Assembly (NCBI RefSeq): GCF_034424525.1
Contig: NZ_CP139979.1
Location: 1,426,001 to 1,490,000, forward strand
Direction of reading: 5' to 3'
Length of the DNA stretch: 64,000 nt
Source: Sphingobium yanoikuyae
Lineage (GTDB): Bacteria > Pseudomonadota > Alphaproteobacteria > Sphingomonadales > Sphingomonadaceae
Translations under genes and position numbers: made by a program
Shown here: piece by piece, positions 34,345 to 42,804 of the stretch
Numbering within the stretch: position 1 is the first letter of the stretch
Layout of the letters: each line of letters starts with the position of its first letter
The notes under the pieces: generated by a model
What the model was told of the DNA's origin: nothing
The model's database searches: none
The model's input: the letters and a program-made list of their open reading frames with translations, nothing else

Positions 34345-36207
34345 ATGACGAAACAGGCTCTTCGCGGCGCGAGCGCGATCGCCTTCATGCTGGCGCTTTC
34401 TGCATGTGGCGGGGGTGGTGGCGTGAACAGTACGCCCACTCCCACGCCAGCACCTACTCCGACTCCGACGCCCACACCCACACCCACACCGAGCGCCAAT
34501 GCGGATCTGGTCGCACCGCTTGTTTCGGAAACTTTCGTCAATAATGCGGTGGCTGGCACAGCCAGCTTCCCGGCAAATGGAGCAGGTACGGCGACAGCCG
34601 CCAAGTCTGCGCTGACGTTCCGTTATGATGCGTCGAGCAATCGCTATTCGGTGTCGGCGGCCGACCGTTCGCAGAATTTTGCTGTATCGAGCAGGGATGC
34701 TGCGCTCAGCAATGCGGACCTCGACGTTTATGTCGATAAATCGGGTAACCGCACAGACACGTTGGCCGTTCGTAAGAACGCAGCCGAGAAGGGGACGCCT
34801 GACAGCCCGCAATTCCAATATGCCGGCGCTGCCGTGTGGCAACGCACCACAGCAAATAGCAGCGCAGTGAGCGCCACAGCGGATGCCTTTACCTATGGCG
34901 TGGAAACAAAGGCTTCGGCCATGCCGCTCGGCGGCACCGCAACTTTTGTGGCATCGCTGAACGGCATTGCCACCTATGCCGACACGGCACTGGGCCTCAA
35001 GGGAGGCGGCACTCTCAACATCGATTTCTCCTCTGGCGGCCTGACCGGCAATGGTGATTTTTCCACCTATGGAACGGATGGCGGAAAGGTGGACACCAGC
35101 AACTGGTATGCCAGCGCCAGGATCGCGTCCGGATCCAATGCCTTCAGCGGTAGTTTCACGATCGGGGCGCCCAGCAACCCGGCCGGGTCGTTCGATGGAC
35201 GCTTTTATGGCCCCAACCATGAGGAGCTTGGTGCGGCCTGGAGCTGGAACACGCCGACAGGAGGGCGCGCCTATTTGGGTACGCTGCTGGGGCGCGACCT
35301 GGCAACATTGCCGGCCAATGGCGGGCTGGATGCGCTGCGCGTCAATGAGGCGTTTGAGACCACGGGCATGCAGGCGCAATATATCCTGACCTCGCCCACC
35401 AACAGCTATATGCAGCGCATCACCAGCCTGACGACACCGCCCGTCACCATGCGCTATTCGGAAGATAGCGATAGTCTGGTGGTCAATCAGTTTGCGGTGG
35501 TCAGCGATGTCGCCTTGACCGACGCGATCAGGGATGCTGCGGCCAGCAATGCGTCCTTCGACGTCTATCGGACCACGAAGACGGAAACATTTGGTGGGGT
35601 CGCCAGCGAATATCCGATCGAGATCCGTGTCCTGAAACCGGGCGCCGGAAACCCGACGATTGCGCTGACCTATACCAGCTTTGCAACCTGGTCGGTTGGT
35701 CCCGTTCCCAGTCTGTATCAGTCCGACGTCAACGAAACTGTGCTGGCCTATGGCCGCAAGACGCCGGATGGCGCGATGCCGCGGTCTGGTTCGGCCAGCT
35801 ATGCGGCGATCATCCAGGGGATCACGACTGTGCCCGTAAGTGCCAGTGCAACGCAGCGGCCCTATGTCATCACGGGCGATGCAAGCCTCTCCTATGATTT
35901 CGCCGCGGCCCGAATGTCGGGCGTGATGCGCCCCGTGGCAACCGATCGCGATAGCGGGCAGCGCTACGAACTGGGGGCGCAGAATTTTGCCGGAAGTTCC
36001 ATTGTCGGCTCATCCAGCTTTTCGGGACAGTTCGAAAAGGAAATGACCATTCGTGGCATTGGCACCACTAATGGCAGCATCAACGGCCAGTTTACCGGCC
36101 CGCAGGCGCAGGAATTCTTTGCGCGCTGGAATTATGGCATGATCGATCCGGTCAATGGCGGCACGCTCAACATGGGCGGCGTCATGGTCGGCAAGCAGAC
36201 GCAGTAG
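34345..36207 (+). CDS. TbpB-like two-lobed lipoprotein, likely SLAM substrate
   Basis: A 620-residue lipoprotein. The lipobox LALSAC puts the acylated Cys near residue 21, followed by a Gly run and a Thr-Pro repeat tether of about 24 residues. Two similar lobes follow, each ending in a beta-barrel signature: GSFDGRFYGPNHEELGAAW near residue 287 and GSINGQFTGPQAQEFFARW near 578, comparable to the C-terminal barrel of transferrin-binding protein B. Ligand unknown. The ATG at 34345 has GGGGG seven bases away, better than the ATG at 34339. Codon use is less GC-biased than in neighbours. Confidence 0.82.
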   Translation: MTKQALRGASAIAFMLALSACGGGGGVNSTPTPTPAPTPTPTPTPTPTPSANADLVAPLVSETFVNNAVAGTASFPANGAGTATAAKSALTFRYDASSNRYSVSAADRSQNFAVSSRDAALSNADLDVYVDKSGNRTDTLAVRKNAAEKGTPDSPQFQYAGAAVWQRTTANSSAVSATADAFTYGVETKASAMPLGGTATFVASLNGIATYADTALGLKGGGTLNIDFSSGGLTGNGDFSTYGTDGGKVDTSNWYASARIASGSNAFSGSFTIGAPSNPAGSFDGRFYGPNHEELGAAWSWNTPTGGRAYLGTLLGRDLATLPANGGLDALRVNEAFETTGMQAQYILTSPTNSYMQRITSLTTPPVTMRYSEDSDSLVVNQFAVVSDVALTDAIRDAAASNASFDVYRTTKTETFGGVASEYPIEIRVLKPGAGNPTIALTYTSFATWSVGPVPSLYQSDVNETVLAYGRKTPDGAMPRSGSASYAAIIQGITTVPVSASATQRPYVITGDASLSYDFAAARMSGVMRPVATDRDSGQRYELGAQNFAGSSIVGSSSFSGQFEKEMTIRGIGTTNGSINGQFTGPQAQEFFARWNYGMIDPVNGGTLNMGGVMVGKQTQ

Positions 36208-36222
36208 AACGTACCCCAGTTC

Positions 36223-36265
36223 GAAAGAAAAAGGAGCTGGCGCGCAGTCCCGGCGTGCCAGCTCC
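36223..36265 (-). terminator. Intrinsic terminator of the pirin-wrbA operon
   Basis: Bases 36233-36244 pair with 36254-36265 (GGAGCTGGC against GCCAGCTCC plus three more pairs, one G-T), nine-base loop. Read on the minus strand the stem is followed by TTTTTCTTT. It may also stop the lipoprotein transcript arriving from the left. Confidence 0.75.
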
Positions 36266-36339
36266 CTACAACCTGATGGCGCACCCATGCGACCGAAGAA
36301 CGCAGCCAGGCTGCGTTCCCCAGACGGCGCGGGCTGCGA

Positions 36340-36939
36340 TTAACCGTGCAGCTTGATCGCGGTTTCGGCGATTCGGCGGCCCTGATAGCGGGCGCCGTCC
36401 AGCTCTTCCTCGCTCGGCTGGCGGCTGCCGTCGCCATCGGCCAGGGTGGTCGCGCCATAAGGCGAACCGCCACGCACCTTGTCGACGCCCATCTGGCCGG
36501 CAAAGCCATAGTCCAGGCCGACGATCGTCATGCCGAAATGCAGCAGGTTGGTGATGATCGAGAAGAGGGTGACTTCCTGGCCGCCATGCTGCGACGCGGT
36601 CGAGGTGAAGGCGCCACCGACCTTGCCGTTGAGCGCGCCGCGCGCCCACAGACCGCCGGCCTGATCCAGGAAGGCCGCCATCTGGCTCGACATGCGGCCA
36701 AAGCGGGTGCCGGTGCCGATGATGATCGCGTCATAGTCGGCCAGTTCGGCGACGGTCGCGACCGGCGCGTCCTGGTCCAGCTTGAAATGGGCGGCCTTGG
36801 CGACTTCCAGCGGTGCGGTTTCGGGCACGCGCTTGATGTCGACCTGCGCGCCGGCGGCGGCGGCGCCTTCGGCCATGGCCTTGGCCATCGTTTCGATATG
36901 CCCGTAGGACGAATAATAGAGAACCAGAACCTTAGCCAT
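36340..36939 (-). CDS. wrbA: NAD(P)H:quinone oxidoreductase WrbA
   Basis: A 199-residue flavodoxin-like FMN enzyme performing two-electron quinone reduction. FMN sites are [15 protein letters not shown] near residue 5, [13 protein letters not shown] near 75 and [13 protein letters not shown] near 112, the last being the WrbA hallmark. The ATG at 36939 has GGAG eight bases upstream, better than the GTG six bases earlier. It follows the pirin gene in a probable two-gene operon facing a LysR regulator; electrophile or quinone defence is the likely theme. Confidence 0.93.
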   Translation of the reverse strand: MAKVLVLYYSSYGHIETMAKAMAEGAAAAGAQVDIKRVPETAPLEVAKAAHFKLDQDAPVATVAELADYDAIIIGTGTRFGRMSSQMAAFLDQAGGLWARGALNGKVGGAFTSTASQHGGQEVTLFSIITNLLHFGMTIVGLDYGFAGQMGVDKVRGGSPYGATTLADGDGSRQPSEEELDGARYQGRRIAETAIKLHG

Positions 36940-37069
36940 TGTCACGTCTCCTCATCTGAAACTGAAAGGTTGAAAGGGTGGTCGCCCGCACAAGGGAGGG
37001 AGCATGCGGGCGACCCGGACCGGTCCGTCTGGGGGAGGGGAATGACGGACCGGTGCGTAAGCGTCATGT

Positions 37070-37789
37070 CTATTCGCTGTCGACCAGGACGATCTCGCTG
37101 TCCTCGACCGCGGTGATGGTGATGGGCGCGCCGCCGATGATGGCCGCGCCGTCCCGTACCTCGAAGGCCTGGCCGTCAATCTCGATCCGGCCCGTCGCCG
37201 GGACCAGATAGAGATGGCGGCCTTCGCCGGCCTCATAGGTCACGCTGTCGCCGGCCTTGATCGTGCCGCCCAGCAGCCGGGCGTCGGCCCGGATGCGCAG
37301 CGCTTCCTTGTCCTCGTCATGGCCGCTGGCGAGCACGACGAGCTTGCCGGAGCGATCGCCCTTCGGGAAGGGCTTGGCGCCCCAGCTGGGCGATCCGCCG
37401 ACCGACCGGGGAATGACCCAGATCTGGAACAGGGTGGTGGTCTCGTCCTCCAGATTATATTCGGCGTGGCGGATACCGGTGCCGGCCGACATCACCTGGA
37501 CGTCGCCCGCCTCGGTGCGGCCCTTGTTGCCCAGGCTGTCCTGGTGGGTGATCGCGCCGGTGCGGACATAGGTGATGATCTCCATGTCGCTGTGCGGGTG
37601 CGGCGGAAAGCCCGAGCGCGGACCGATCTCGTCGTCGTTCCATACCCGGATCGCGCCCCAGCCCATGCGGGCGGGATCATAGTAATTGGCGAAGGAAAAA
37701 TGATGCCGTGCGTTCAGCCAGCCATGGTCGGCATGGCCGAGCGACGCGAACGGGCGGCGCTCGATGCGGCTCGCGGTTGTCGTGCTCAT
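37070..37789 (-). CDS. Pirin family protein (bicupin)
   Basis: A 239-residue bicupin. The metal ligands of the first cupin are His in PPHPHSDMEIITY near residues 60-62 and the His/Glu pair in GTGIRHAEYN near 105. FASLGHADHGWLNARHHFSF near residue 14 is the pirin signature. Bacterial pirins (YhaK/YhhW types) act on flavonols or sense redox state. Its start faces a LysR gene across 108 bases with repeated GTTTC/GAAAC boxes; wrbA lies downstream. Confidence 0.92.
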   Translation of the reverse strand: MSTTTASRIERRPFASLGHADHGWLNARHHFSFANYYDPARMGWGAIRVWNDDEIGPRSGFPPHPHSDMEIITYVRTGAITHQDSLGNKGRTEAGDVQVMSAGTGIRHAEYNLEDETTTLFQIWVIPRSVGGSPSWGAKPFPKGDRSGKLVVLASGHDEDKEALRIRADARLLGGTIKAGDSVTYEAGEGRHLYLVPATGRIEIDGQAFEVRDGAAIIGGAPITITAVEDSEIVLVDSE

Positions 37790-37858
37790 GGGGTCTGCCT
37801 TTCGATTGCGATGCCGGATGCTTCCGGCTTGCTTTCCGACAATCTAGCGATCAGGTTC

Positions 37859-37894
37859 GTTTCTTGAATAAGCAGTGTTGAAACGGATTGTTTC
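37859..37894. promoter_or_regulatory. Candidate LysR operator: GTTTC...GAAAC-N5-GTTTC
   Basis: Three half-sites: GTTTC at 37859-37863, GAAAC at 37880-37884 and GTTTC at 37890-37894. The last two form an exact inverted repeat with five bases between, ending three bases before the LysR start. Placement fits regulation of pirin-wrbA and of the regulator itself. Confidence 0.45.
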
Positions 37895-37897
37895 CCT

Positions 37898-38791
37898 ATG
37901 CGCCTACCTGATTTCGAGGCCTGGGCGATGTTTGCCGCCGTGGTCGAACATCGCAGCTTTACCGACGCGGCCAAGGCGCTCAGCGTCTCCAAGGCCACCG
38001 TGTCCAAGGCGGTGACCCGCCTGGAGCAGCATCTCGACACCAGCCTGTTCAGCCGCACCAGCCGCCGCCTGGCGCTGACCGAGAGCGGCCGGCGCCTTGC
38101 CGATCATGCCCAGCGCATCCTGGCCGAAGGGCAGGCGGCGGAGGAGGCTGCGCGCGACGAGACCGCCGAACTCTCCGGCACGGTGCGGCTTGGCGCGCCG
38201 ATGAATTTCGGCCTGCTGCGGATCGCGCCGCTGATCGCGCAGTTCACCAAGGAAAATCCGCTGGTCGATGTCGACCTGCATCTGTCCGATGCCAAGATCG
38301 ACATCGTCGAACTCGGCCTCGACGCCACCATCCGCATCGCCGACATGCCCGACAGTTCGCTGCGCGCGCGCCGGCTGGCCGACGTCCATATGCATGTCGT
38401 CGCCTCGCCCGCCTATCTGGCCGAGCGCGGCCGTCCGACCCATCCATCCGACCTCGGCAGCCATGACTGCCTTTGCTATTCCAACGTCACCGCGCCCGAT
38501 GTCTGGCGCTTCACCGGGCCGGGGCAGCAGAATGTGACGGTGCAGGTCCGTCCGCGCATCACCGTCAACAGCGGCGAGGCGATGATGCCCGCGCTGCGGC
38601 TTGGCGTCGGCATTGCCCGTCTGCCCGATTTCATCGTCGGAGACGCGATCCGTTCGGGCGAGCTGGAGGAGATTTTGCTCGACTGGCGGCCGCCGCCCTT
38701 CGGCCTGCATCTGGTGACGCCGCCCTCGCGCCTGCGGCCGGCACGGGTGGAGGCGCTGCTCGACTTCCTGACCCGCCACCATGGTTGCTGA
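37898..38791 (+). CDS. LysR family transcriptional regulator
   Basis: A 297-residue LTTR. The winged helix-turn-helix is at ~5-65 (FAAVVEHRSFTDAAKALSVSKATVSKAVTRLE), and the co-inducer domain from ~90 (LSGTVRLGAPMNFGLLRIAP) has the usual two lobes. It is transcribed away from pirin-wrbA and most likely controls them. Effector unknown. The closest well-known style is the CrgA/DsdC-like group whose members pair with quinone or aldehyde detoxification genes; that link is inference. Confidence 0.92.
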   Translation: MRLPDFEAWAMFAAVVEHRSFTDAAKALSVSKATVSKAVTRLEQHLDTSLFSRTSRRLALTESGRRLADHAQRILAEGQAAEEAARDETAELSGTVRLGAPMNFGLLRIAPLIAQFTKENPLVDVDLHLSDAKIDIVELGLDATIRIADMPDSSLRARRLADVHMHVVASPAYLAERGRPTHPSDLGSHDCLCYSNVTAPDVWRFTGPGQQNVTVQVRPRITVNSGEAMMPALRLGVGIARLPDFIVGDAIRSGELEEILLDWRPPPFGLHLVTPPSRLRPARVEALLDFLTRHHGC

Positions 38792-38898
38792 GGCTGGTTT
38801 ACGAAGTGCAAATTTCCGCCTTGTGAGCGGCGCAGATCGCCGGCGCGAAAGGCGGAACCAGGGCAGGACTTTGCTCGTTTCGTCCCGTAATCCAGCTT

Positions 38899-38967
38899 GA
38901 CTCGATAGGGATCGTTACGGGGTCAACGCTTTGTAAATAGATTCGTTTTTATACGACTCGCGGATTC
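38899..38967. promoter_or_regulatory. Cluster of four GANTC (CcrM) sites upstream of ctrA
   Basis: GACTC at 38899 and 38955, GATTC at 38940 and 38963: four sites in 69 bases of high-GC DNA, where one per several hundred bases is expected. In Caulobacter the methylation state of a GANTC site times ctrA transcription. This gap (38792-39079) holds no gene. Confidence 0.55.
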
Positions 38968-38974
38968 CTGCGGG

Positions 38975-38990
38975 TTAGCGAAAAATTAAC
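38975..38990. promoter_or_regulatory. Candidate CtrA box in the ctrA promoter
   Basis: TTAG-N7-TTAAC at 38975-38990, one base off the TTAA-N7-TTAAC consensus. It lies 90 bases upstream of the ctrA start, as expected for autoregulation. Confidence 0.55.
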
Positions 38991-39079
38991 CTTTGTCCTT
39001 CAGAAGTTTTTTGGTTAATGATTGCGAGCAGAAACCGTTCTGGTGGGGTGAACGGACCTGCGACACGAAGGGGCTTCCA

Positions 39080-39787
39080 ATGCGCGTGCTGCTGATTGAG
39101 GACGAACCGACCACCGCCAAGGCGATCGAGCTTATGCTCACGACCGAGGGCTTCAACGTCTACACCACCGATCTCGGGGAAGAGGGCCTCGATCTCGGCA
39201 AGCTGTACGACTATGACATCATCTGTCTCGACCTGAACCTGCCCGACATGCACGGCTATGACGTGCTGAAAAAGCTGCGGGCGGCACGGGTGCAGACCCC
39301 GGTGCTGATCCTGTCGGGCGTCGCCGAAATGGACTCCAAGGTCCGTTCCTTCGGCTTCGGCGCCGACGATTATGTCACCAAGCCGTTCCATCGCGAGGAA
39401 CTGATTGCGCGCATCCACGCCGTGGTCCGCCGCTCGAAGGGCCATTCGCAGTCGGTCATCCGCACCGGCAAGCTGGCCGTGAACCTCGACGCGAAGACCG
39501 TGGAAGTGGACGGCAACCGCGTCCATCTGACCGGCAAGGAATATGCGATGCTGGAGCTGCTCTCGCTCCGCAAGGGCACGACCCTCACCAAGGAGATGTT
39601 CCTCAACCATCTCTATGGCGGCATGGACGAGCCCGAACTCAAGATCATCGACGTGTTCATCTGCAAGCTGCGCAAGAAGCTGGCGCTGGCCTGTGGTGGC
39701 GACAATTATATCGAGACCGTCTGGGGTCGTGGCTATGTGCTGCGCGATCCCGATGAGGTCGAGGCGCTCGAAGCGCGGGTTGCCTGA
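39080..39787 (+). CDS. ctrA: Cell-cycle response regulator CtrA
   Basis: A 235-residue OmpR-type regulator nearly identical in style to alphaproteobacterial CtrA. The receiver has Glu8-Asp9, phosphoacceptor Asp51 ([10 protein letters not shown]) and Lys104 region (DYVTKPF); the winged helix has [18 protein letters not shown] and [11 protein letters not shown]. The ATG at 39080 follows SD GAAGGGG; the longer frame has no SD. CtrA controls cell division and, in sphingomonads, motility and envelope genes. A strong terminator lies 30 bases downstream. Confidence 0.96.
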   Translation: MRVLLIEDEPTTAKAIELMLTTEGFNVYTTDLGEEGLDLGKLYDYDIICLDLNLPDMHGYDVLKKLRAARVQTPVLILSGVAEMDSKVRSFGFGADDYVTKPFHREELIARIHAVVRRSKGHSQSVIRTGKLAVNLDAKTVEVDGNRVHLTGKEYAMLELLSLRKGTTLTKEMFLNHLYGGMDEPELKIIDVFICKLRKKLALACGGDNYIETVWGRGYVLRDPDEVEALEARVA

Positions 39788-39816
39788 TCGACCACTGATT
39801 GCATGTCAGGGGGTGG

Positions 39817-39853
39817 AAAGGCCGGCGGTCCGATGGGATCGCCGGCCTTTTCC
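39817..39853 (+). terminator. Intrinsic terminator of ctrA
   Basis: AAAGGCCGGCG (39817-39827) pairs exactly with CGCCGGCCTTT (39840-39850), loop of 12 bases, ending in TTTTCC. The stem and loop resemble the hairpin at 40588-40620. Confidence 0.8.
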
Positions 39854-39894
39854 GTGTCAGCCATATTGTTACAAATTATGTAATTTCCATAGAA

Positions 39895-39911
39895 TTAAGC
39901 TGCTATTTACC
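39895..39911 (+). promoter_or_regulatory. Candidate CtrA box before the PAS-MCP gene
   Basis: TTAA-GCTGCTA-TTTACC at 39895-39911 differs from TTAA-N7-TTAACC by one base and lies 33 bases before the start codon. An exact TTACA-N5-TGTAA repeat lies just upstream, at about 39869-39883. Confidence 0.4.
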
Positions 39912-39943
39912 ATCGCGGCCTAGGCCGGGCGTGAAGGAGTTTT

Positions 39944-40561
39944 ATGTTCATGGGCCAGGCCATTCACCCCCACAGCCGCGATGCCGTCTGGGACGCCATC
40001 TGCCGTTCGCAGGCGGTGATCGAATTTGCGCCGGACGGCACGATCCTCTGGGCCAATGACCTGTTCCTGGCGACCATGGGTTATGCGCTGGGGGAGATTG
40101 TCGGCCGCCATCACCGCATCTTCTGCGACGAAGGCCAGGCGCGCTCGGCCACCTATGCGGCGCTGTGGGACAAGCTGGCGCAGGGCGATTTCGATGCCGG
40201 CGAATATCGGCGCCTCGACAAGCATGGCCGCGACATCTGGCTGCAGGCCACCTATAACCCGGTCTTCAATGCCGAAGGCCGGGTCGAGCGCATCCTCAAG
40301 ATCGCGACCGACACCACCCCGTCCAAGATATTGCGCGCGGAACTCAAGAGCACGGTCGACGGGCTGGTCGACATTGTCGATACGATCAGCGGCATCGCCA
40401 ACCAGACCAACCTGCTCGCCCTCAATGCCACGATCGAGGCAGCACGGGCGGGCGAGGCGGGGCGCGGCTTTGCGGTGGTCGCGGCCGAAGTGAAGAAACT
40501 GGCGGGGGACACGCGCGCCGCCACCGATCGCGCCCGCGCCATGGTGGTCGCGTCCAGCTGA
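39944..40561 (+). CDS. Minimal PAS-domain methyl-accepting chemotaxis-like protein
   Basis: A 205-residue soluble protein. A PAS domain fills ~15-130 ([41 protein letters not shown]). The rest holds only the tip of an MCP signalling hairpin, [40 protein letters not shown] near 148-190, which contacts CheA/CheW. Classical MCPs have ~200 more residues with methylation helices, so this is a very short form and cannot be adapted by normal methylation. SD AAGGAG. Possible CtrA box upstream. Confidence 0.85.
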   Translation: MFMGQAIHPHSRDAVWDAICRSQAVIEFAPDGTILWANDLFLATMGYALGEIVGRHHRIFCDEGQARSATYAALWDKLAQGDFDAGEYRRLDKHGRDIWLQATYNPVFNAEGRVERILKIATDTTPSKILRAELKSTVDGLVDIVDTISGIANQTNLLALNATIEAARAGEAGRGFAVVAAEVKKLAGDTRAATDRARAMVVASS

Positions 40562-40587
40562 TCCCGTCGCCCGATTGCGGACATGAT

Positions 40588-40620
40588 GCGGCCGGCGATC
40601 CGATGGGGATCGCCGGCCGC
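40588..40620. terminator. Bidirectional 13-bp terminator hairpin
   Basis: Bases 40588-40600 pair exactly with 40608-40620 (GCGGCCGGCGATC / GATCGCCGGCCGC), seven-base loop. It lies between the convergent MCP and Gly-rich genes and closely resembles the ctrA terminator. Confidence 0.75.
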
Positions 40621-40652
40621 TTCCGTCAGGCGACGGCTACGGGGTTATGGGG

Positions 40653-41348
40653 TCAATCGGTCGCCTGATCGGAAGAGGAAGGGGTAGCGGCCTCGCTCTG
40701 CGGCTGGCTGGTGCTGCCATGGGTCTCGCCACTGCCCGAAACCTGCCCGCTGGCGTCGATCGAGGCAGCGCTGCCGACGGCATTGGTCGCGCTGCCCGCG
40801 ACATTGCCCGCCGCCGATCGTGCGCCGCTGGCCGTCGAGCCCGCTCGATCCCGTGCGGAGGCAACCGTGCTGCCTGCCCGGTCACGGGCCGATGCCACGG
40901 TGCTGCTCGCCCGATCGCGCGCCGTCGAGACGCCGCTTTCCGCCCGGTCCCGTGCGGCGCCGACCGTGTCGCTCGCCCGGCTGCGCGCCGCATCGGTCGC
41001 GCTGGTCACATCGCTGGTGCCCAGCGTATCGACCGCCAGATTGCCGCTGGCCGATCCCGATCCGCTGGCCGAGCGGCTCTTGCCACGACGGCTTGCCGAT
41101 CCTTCGGCGCGGCCATTGCCGTTGCCGCTGGCACCGACCCGGCCATTGTCGAGGTCGATGCTGCGATCCAGGCTACCCGATCCGCCGAAGGAACCGCCCA
41201 GCGTGCCGCCCAGGCCGCCGGTCATGCCGCCCAGGCCGCCACCGCCAAGCCCACCACCCAGGCCGCCGCCGCCCAGCAATTGAGCCGAGGCGGGGGCCGT
41301 GGTGAGCGCCGCGAGGCAGGCGGTTGCGATGATAATCTGCGTCTTCAT
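40653..41348 (-). CDS. Exported Gly-rich protein with seven undecapeptide repeats
   Basis: Not a recognised family. 231 residues with a signal peptide (TQIIIATACLAALTTAPASA) cleaved before QLLGGGG. Residues 24-60 are almost pure Gly/Leu. Residues 120-196 are seven back-to-back 11-residue units of the type [ST]ARDRA-x-STVA, the period of amphipathic helices in LEA-like and apolipoprotein-like proteins. The tail is Ser/Gln/Thr-rich. It lies downstream of the S8 protease gene, whose mature N-terminus also starts AQLL and is Gly-rich. A surface or stress-protective role is inference. Confidence 0.75.
   Translation of the reverse strand: MKTQIIIATACLAALTTAPASAQLLGGGGLGGGLGGGGLGGMTGGLGGTLGGSFGGSGSLDRSIDLDNGRVGASGNGNGRAEGSASRRGKSRSASGSGSASGNLAVDTLGTSDVTSATDAARSRASDTVGAARDRAESGVSTARDRASSTVASARDRAGSTVASARDRAGSTASGARSAAGNVAGSATNAVGSAASIDASGQVSGSGETHGSTSQPQSEAATPSSSDQATD
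40761..40991 (-). repeat. 33-bp coding repeat, seven copies
   Basis: Encodes the seven undecapeptides of the Gly-rich protein (residues 120-196). Units three to five are the most alike at DNA level; the outer units are diverged. Confidence 0.75.
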
Positions 41349-41447
41349 GGACCGTCTCCTTGGTCATCTTGATCCGATGACAGGACAACGGCGGGGCGTT
41401 TCGCTTTAATCCCGGACGTCTGAATTTTTCTCGCAAGGTACGGAAAT

Positions 41448-42716
41448 TCAATCCATATTTCTGCAAGTCTCGCACAATATGCCGGCGCCATAGCCCTTGC
41501 CGCGACCGGGTTTTGCCTCCCGCCGCAGCGCCTCGACCGATCCACCCGCCATCAGCCGCCCGGCCACCAAAGGCGCCGCAAAGGATGTGCCGCGCACCTT
41601 GTCCCGGCCGCCCGCCATGTCGGCGGCCATCATCTCCGCGCCGGGCGCGGCGAAATCGACATGGACCGCACGCCCGGCCTCGGGCAGCAACCGGCCGCGC
41701 CCGTCCACGCCGGTCACCGCGATCACCTGCGGGTAGGAGGCAGGGAAGGCGGGCGGGGCAGCCGGGCCGTCATTGCCGACCGCCGCAACCAGCATCACCC
41801 CCTTGTCGCGCACCAGCCGGATCGCCCCGGCCAGCAAGGGATTGTCCGGCCCGACCAGGCTGATGGTCACCACCTTCGCGCCGCGCGCCGCCATCCAGCC
41901 CAGCGCGCGGACAATGGCAAAGCTGCTGCCACCGGCCGGATCGTCGCCATAGACATCGGCGACCAGCAGCGGCGTGCCCGGCGCGGCGCCCTTCACGCGG
42001 CCACTGCCGCCGATCAGCGACGCGACCGCCGTGCCATGGGCGCTGGCCCGTGGCGCGCCGGCCACGAAGCCGCGCTGCTCGATCGCGCCGGCCAGCGCCG
42101 GATGTGCGGCCACGCCGCCGTCGATCAGCCCGGCCGCGCCGCGCCCGACACTGCCATGGCCCGCCAGTGTAGCGGATCGTCCCTCCGCAGCCGCGCCGCT
42201 CGGGAAATAGAGATTGTCGGCGCTCGCCTGCGCCTTGGGCGCGATCTTGCGCACGCTGCGCAGCGCCCGCGCCAGGCTCTGTCCGTCCGGCACGGTCAGG
42301 CGCGTGATCGCCATGTCGATCCCCTCCGCCTCGATCCGTTCCAGGCCATAGCCGGCCGCACGCAGCGTCTCGATCGCGGCCGCGTCCGCCCCGGTCAGCA
42401 GGATGATGCCGCGCCGCGCCGGCTCTCGCCGGTCGTCCAGTTCGACCGCGTCGCCATGCTGGCGCAGCAGCGCGTCGATCCGCGCCGTGCGCGCTGCCGC
42501 CAGCCGATCGGCCAGACGTGCCGGTGACAGCCGGTCCAGTCCACTCTGATCGACGATACCGCCCAGCCGGTCGAGCGTGTCGGGCACTATCTGGCCGACC
42601 CCGCCCAGCGCACCGCCCCCCAACGTCCCCGCGGCCGGGGCGGGCAGCAATTGCGCCTGCGCAGCCGGTGCCGCCAGCCACAGCCCCGCGATCAGCAACG
42701 GGCGCGTCCATCTCAT
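41448..42716 (-). CDS. Exported S8 (subtilisin-like) serine protease
   Basis: A 422-residue protease with signal peptide (RWTRPLLIAGLWLAAPAAQA). Mature residues begin QLLPAPAAGTLGGG, a Gly-rich head like that of the next gene. A ~150-residue pro-like region precedes the catalytic domain, whose triad is Asp in GLIDGGVA near 220, His in SAHGTAVASLIGG near 250 and Ser in GTSFAAPLVAG near 391. ATG 42716 is chosen because it gives a clean signal peptide; a TTG at 42776 extends the frame. It is divergent from an ECF sigma/anti-sigma pair. Confidence 0.88.
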   Translation of the reverse strand: MRWTRPLLIAGLWLAAPAAQAQLLPAPAAGTLGGGALGGVGQIVPDTLDRLGGIVDQSGLDRLSPARLADRLAAARTARIDALLRQHGDAVELDDRREPARRGIILLTGADAAAIETLRAAGYGLERIEAEGIDMAITRLTVPDGQSLARALRSVRKIAPKAQASADNLYFPSGAAAEGRSATLAGHGSVGRGAAGLIDGGVAAHPALAGAIEQRGFVAGAPRASAHGTAVASLIGGSGRVKGAAPGTPLLVADVYGDDPAGGSSFAIVRALGWMAARGAKVVTISLVGPDNPLLAGAIRLVRDKGVMLVAAVGNDGPAAPPAFPASYPQVIAVTGVDGRGRLLPEAGRAVHVDFAAPGAEMMAADMAGGRDKVRGTSFAAPLVAGRLMAGGSVEALRREAKPGRGKGYGAGILCETCRNMD

Positions 42717-42804
42717 CTCTGTCTCTTCCCGCCGGTCATCGCCGGCCTTTTCAGCGTCAAAATCGTCCATCGTCAAAAAAATTCCGGTTGCTGGACTTTC
42801 TGAA

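Noticed and set aside
34435..34500. Repeated ACGCCC/ACACCC units as a phase-variation tract
   Set aside because: Units are hexamer-based and imperfect and encode the Thr-Pro tether; slippage by one unit would keep the frame, so on/off switching is not expected.
41349..41447. General-stress (EcfG) promoter before the Gly-rich gene
   Set aside because: GGATT-N17-CGTT on the minus strand resembles GGAAC-N16/17-CGTT but two of the five key -35 bases differ; too weak to annotate.
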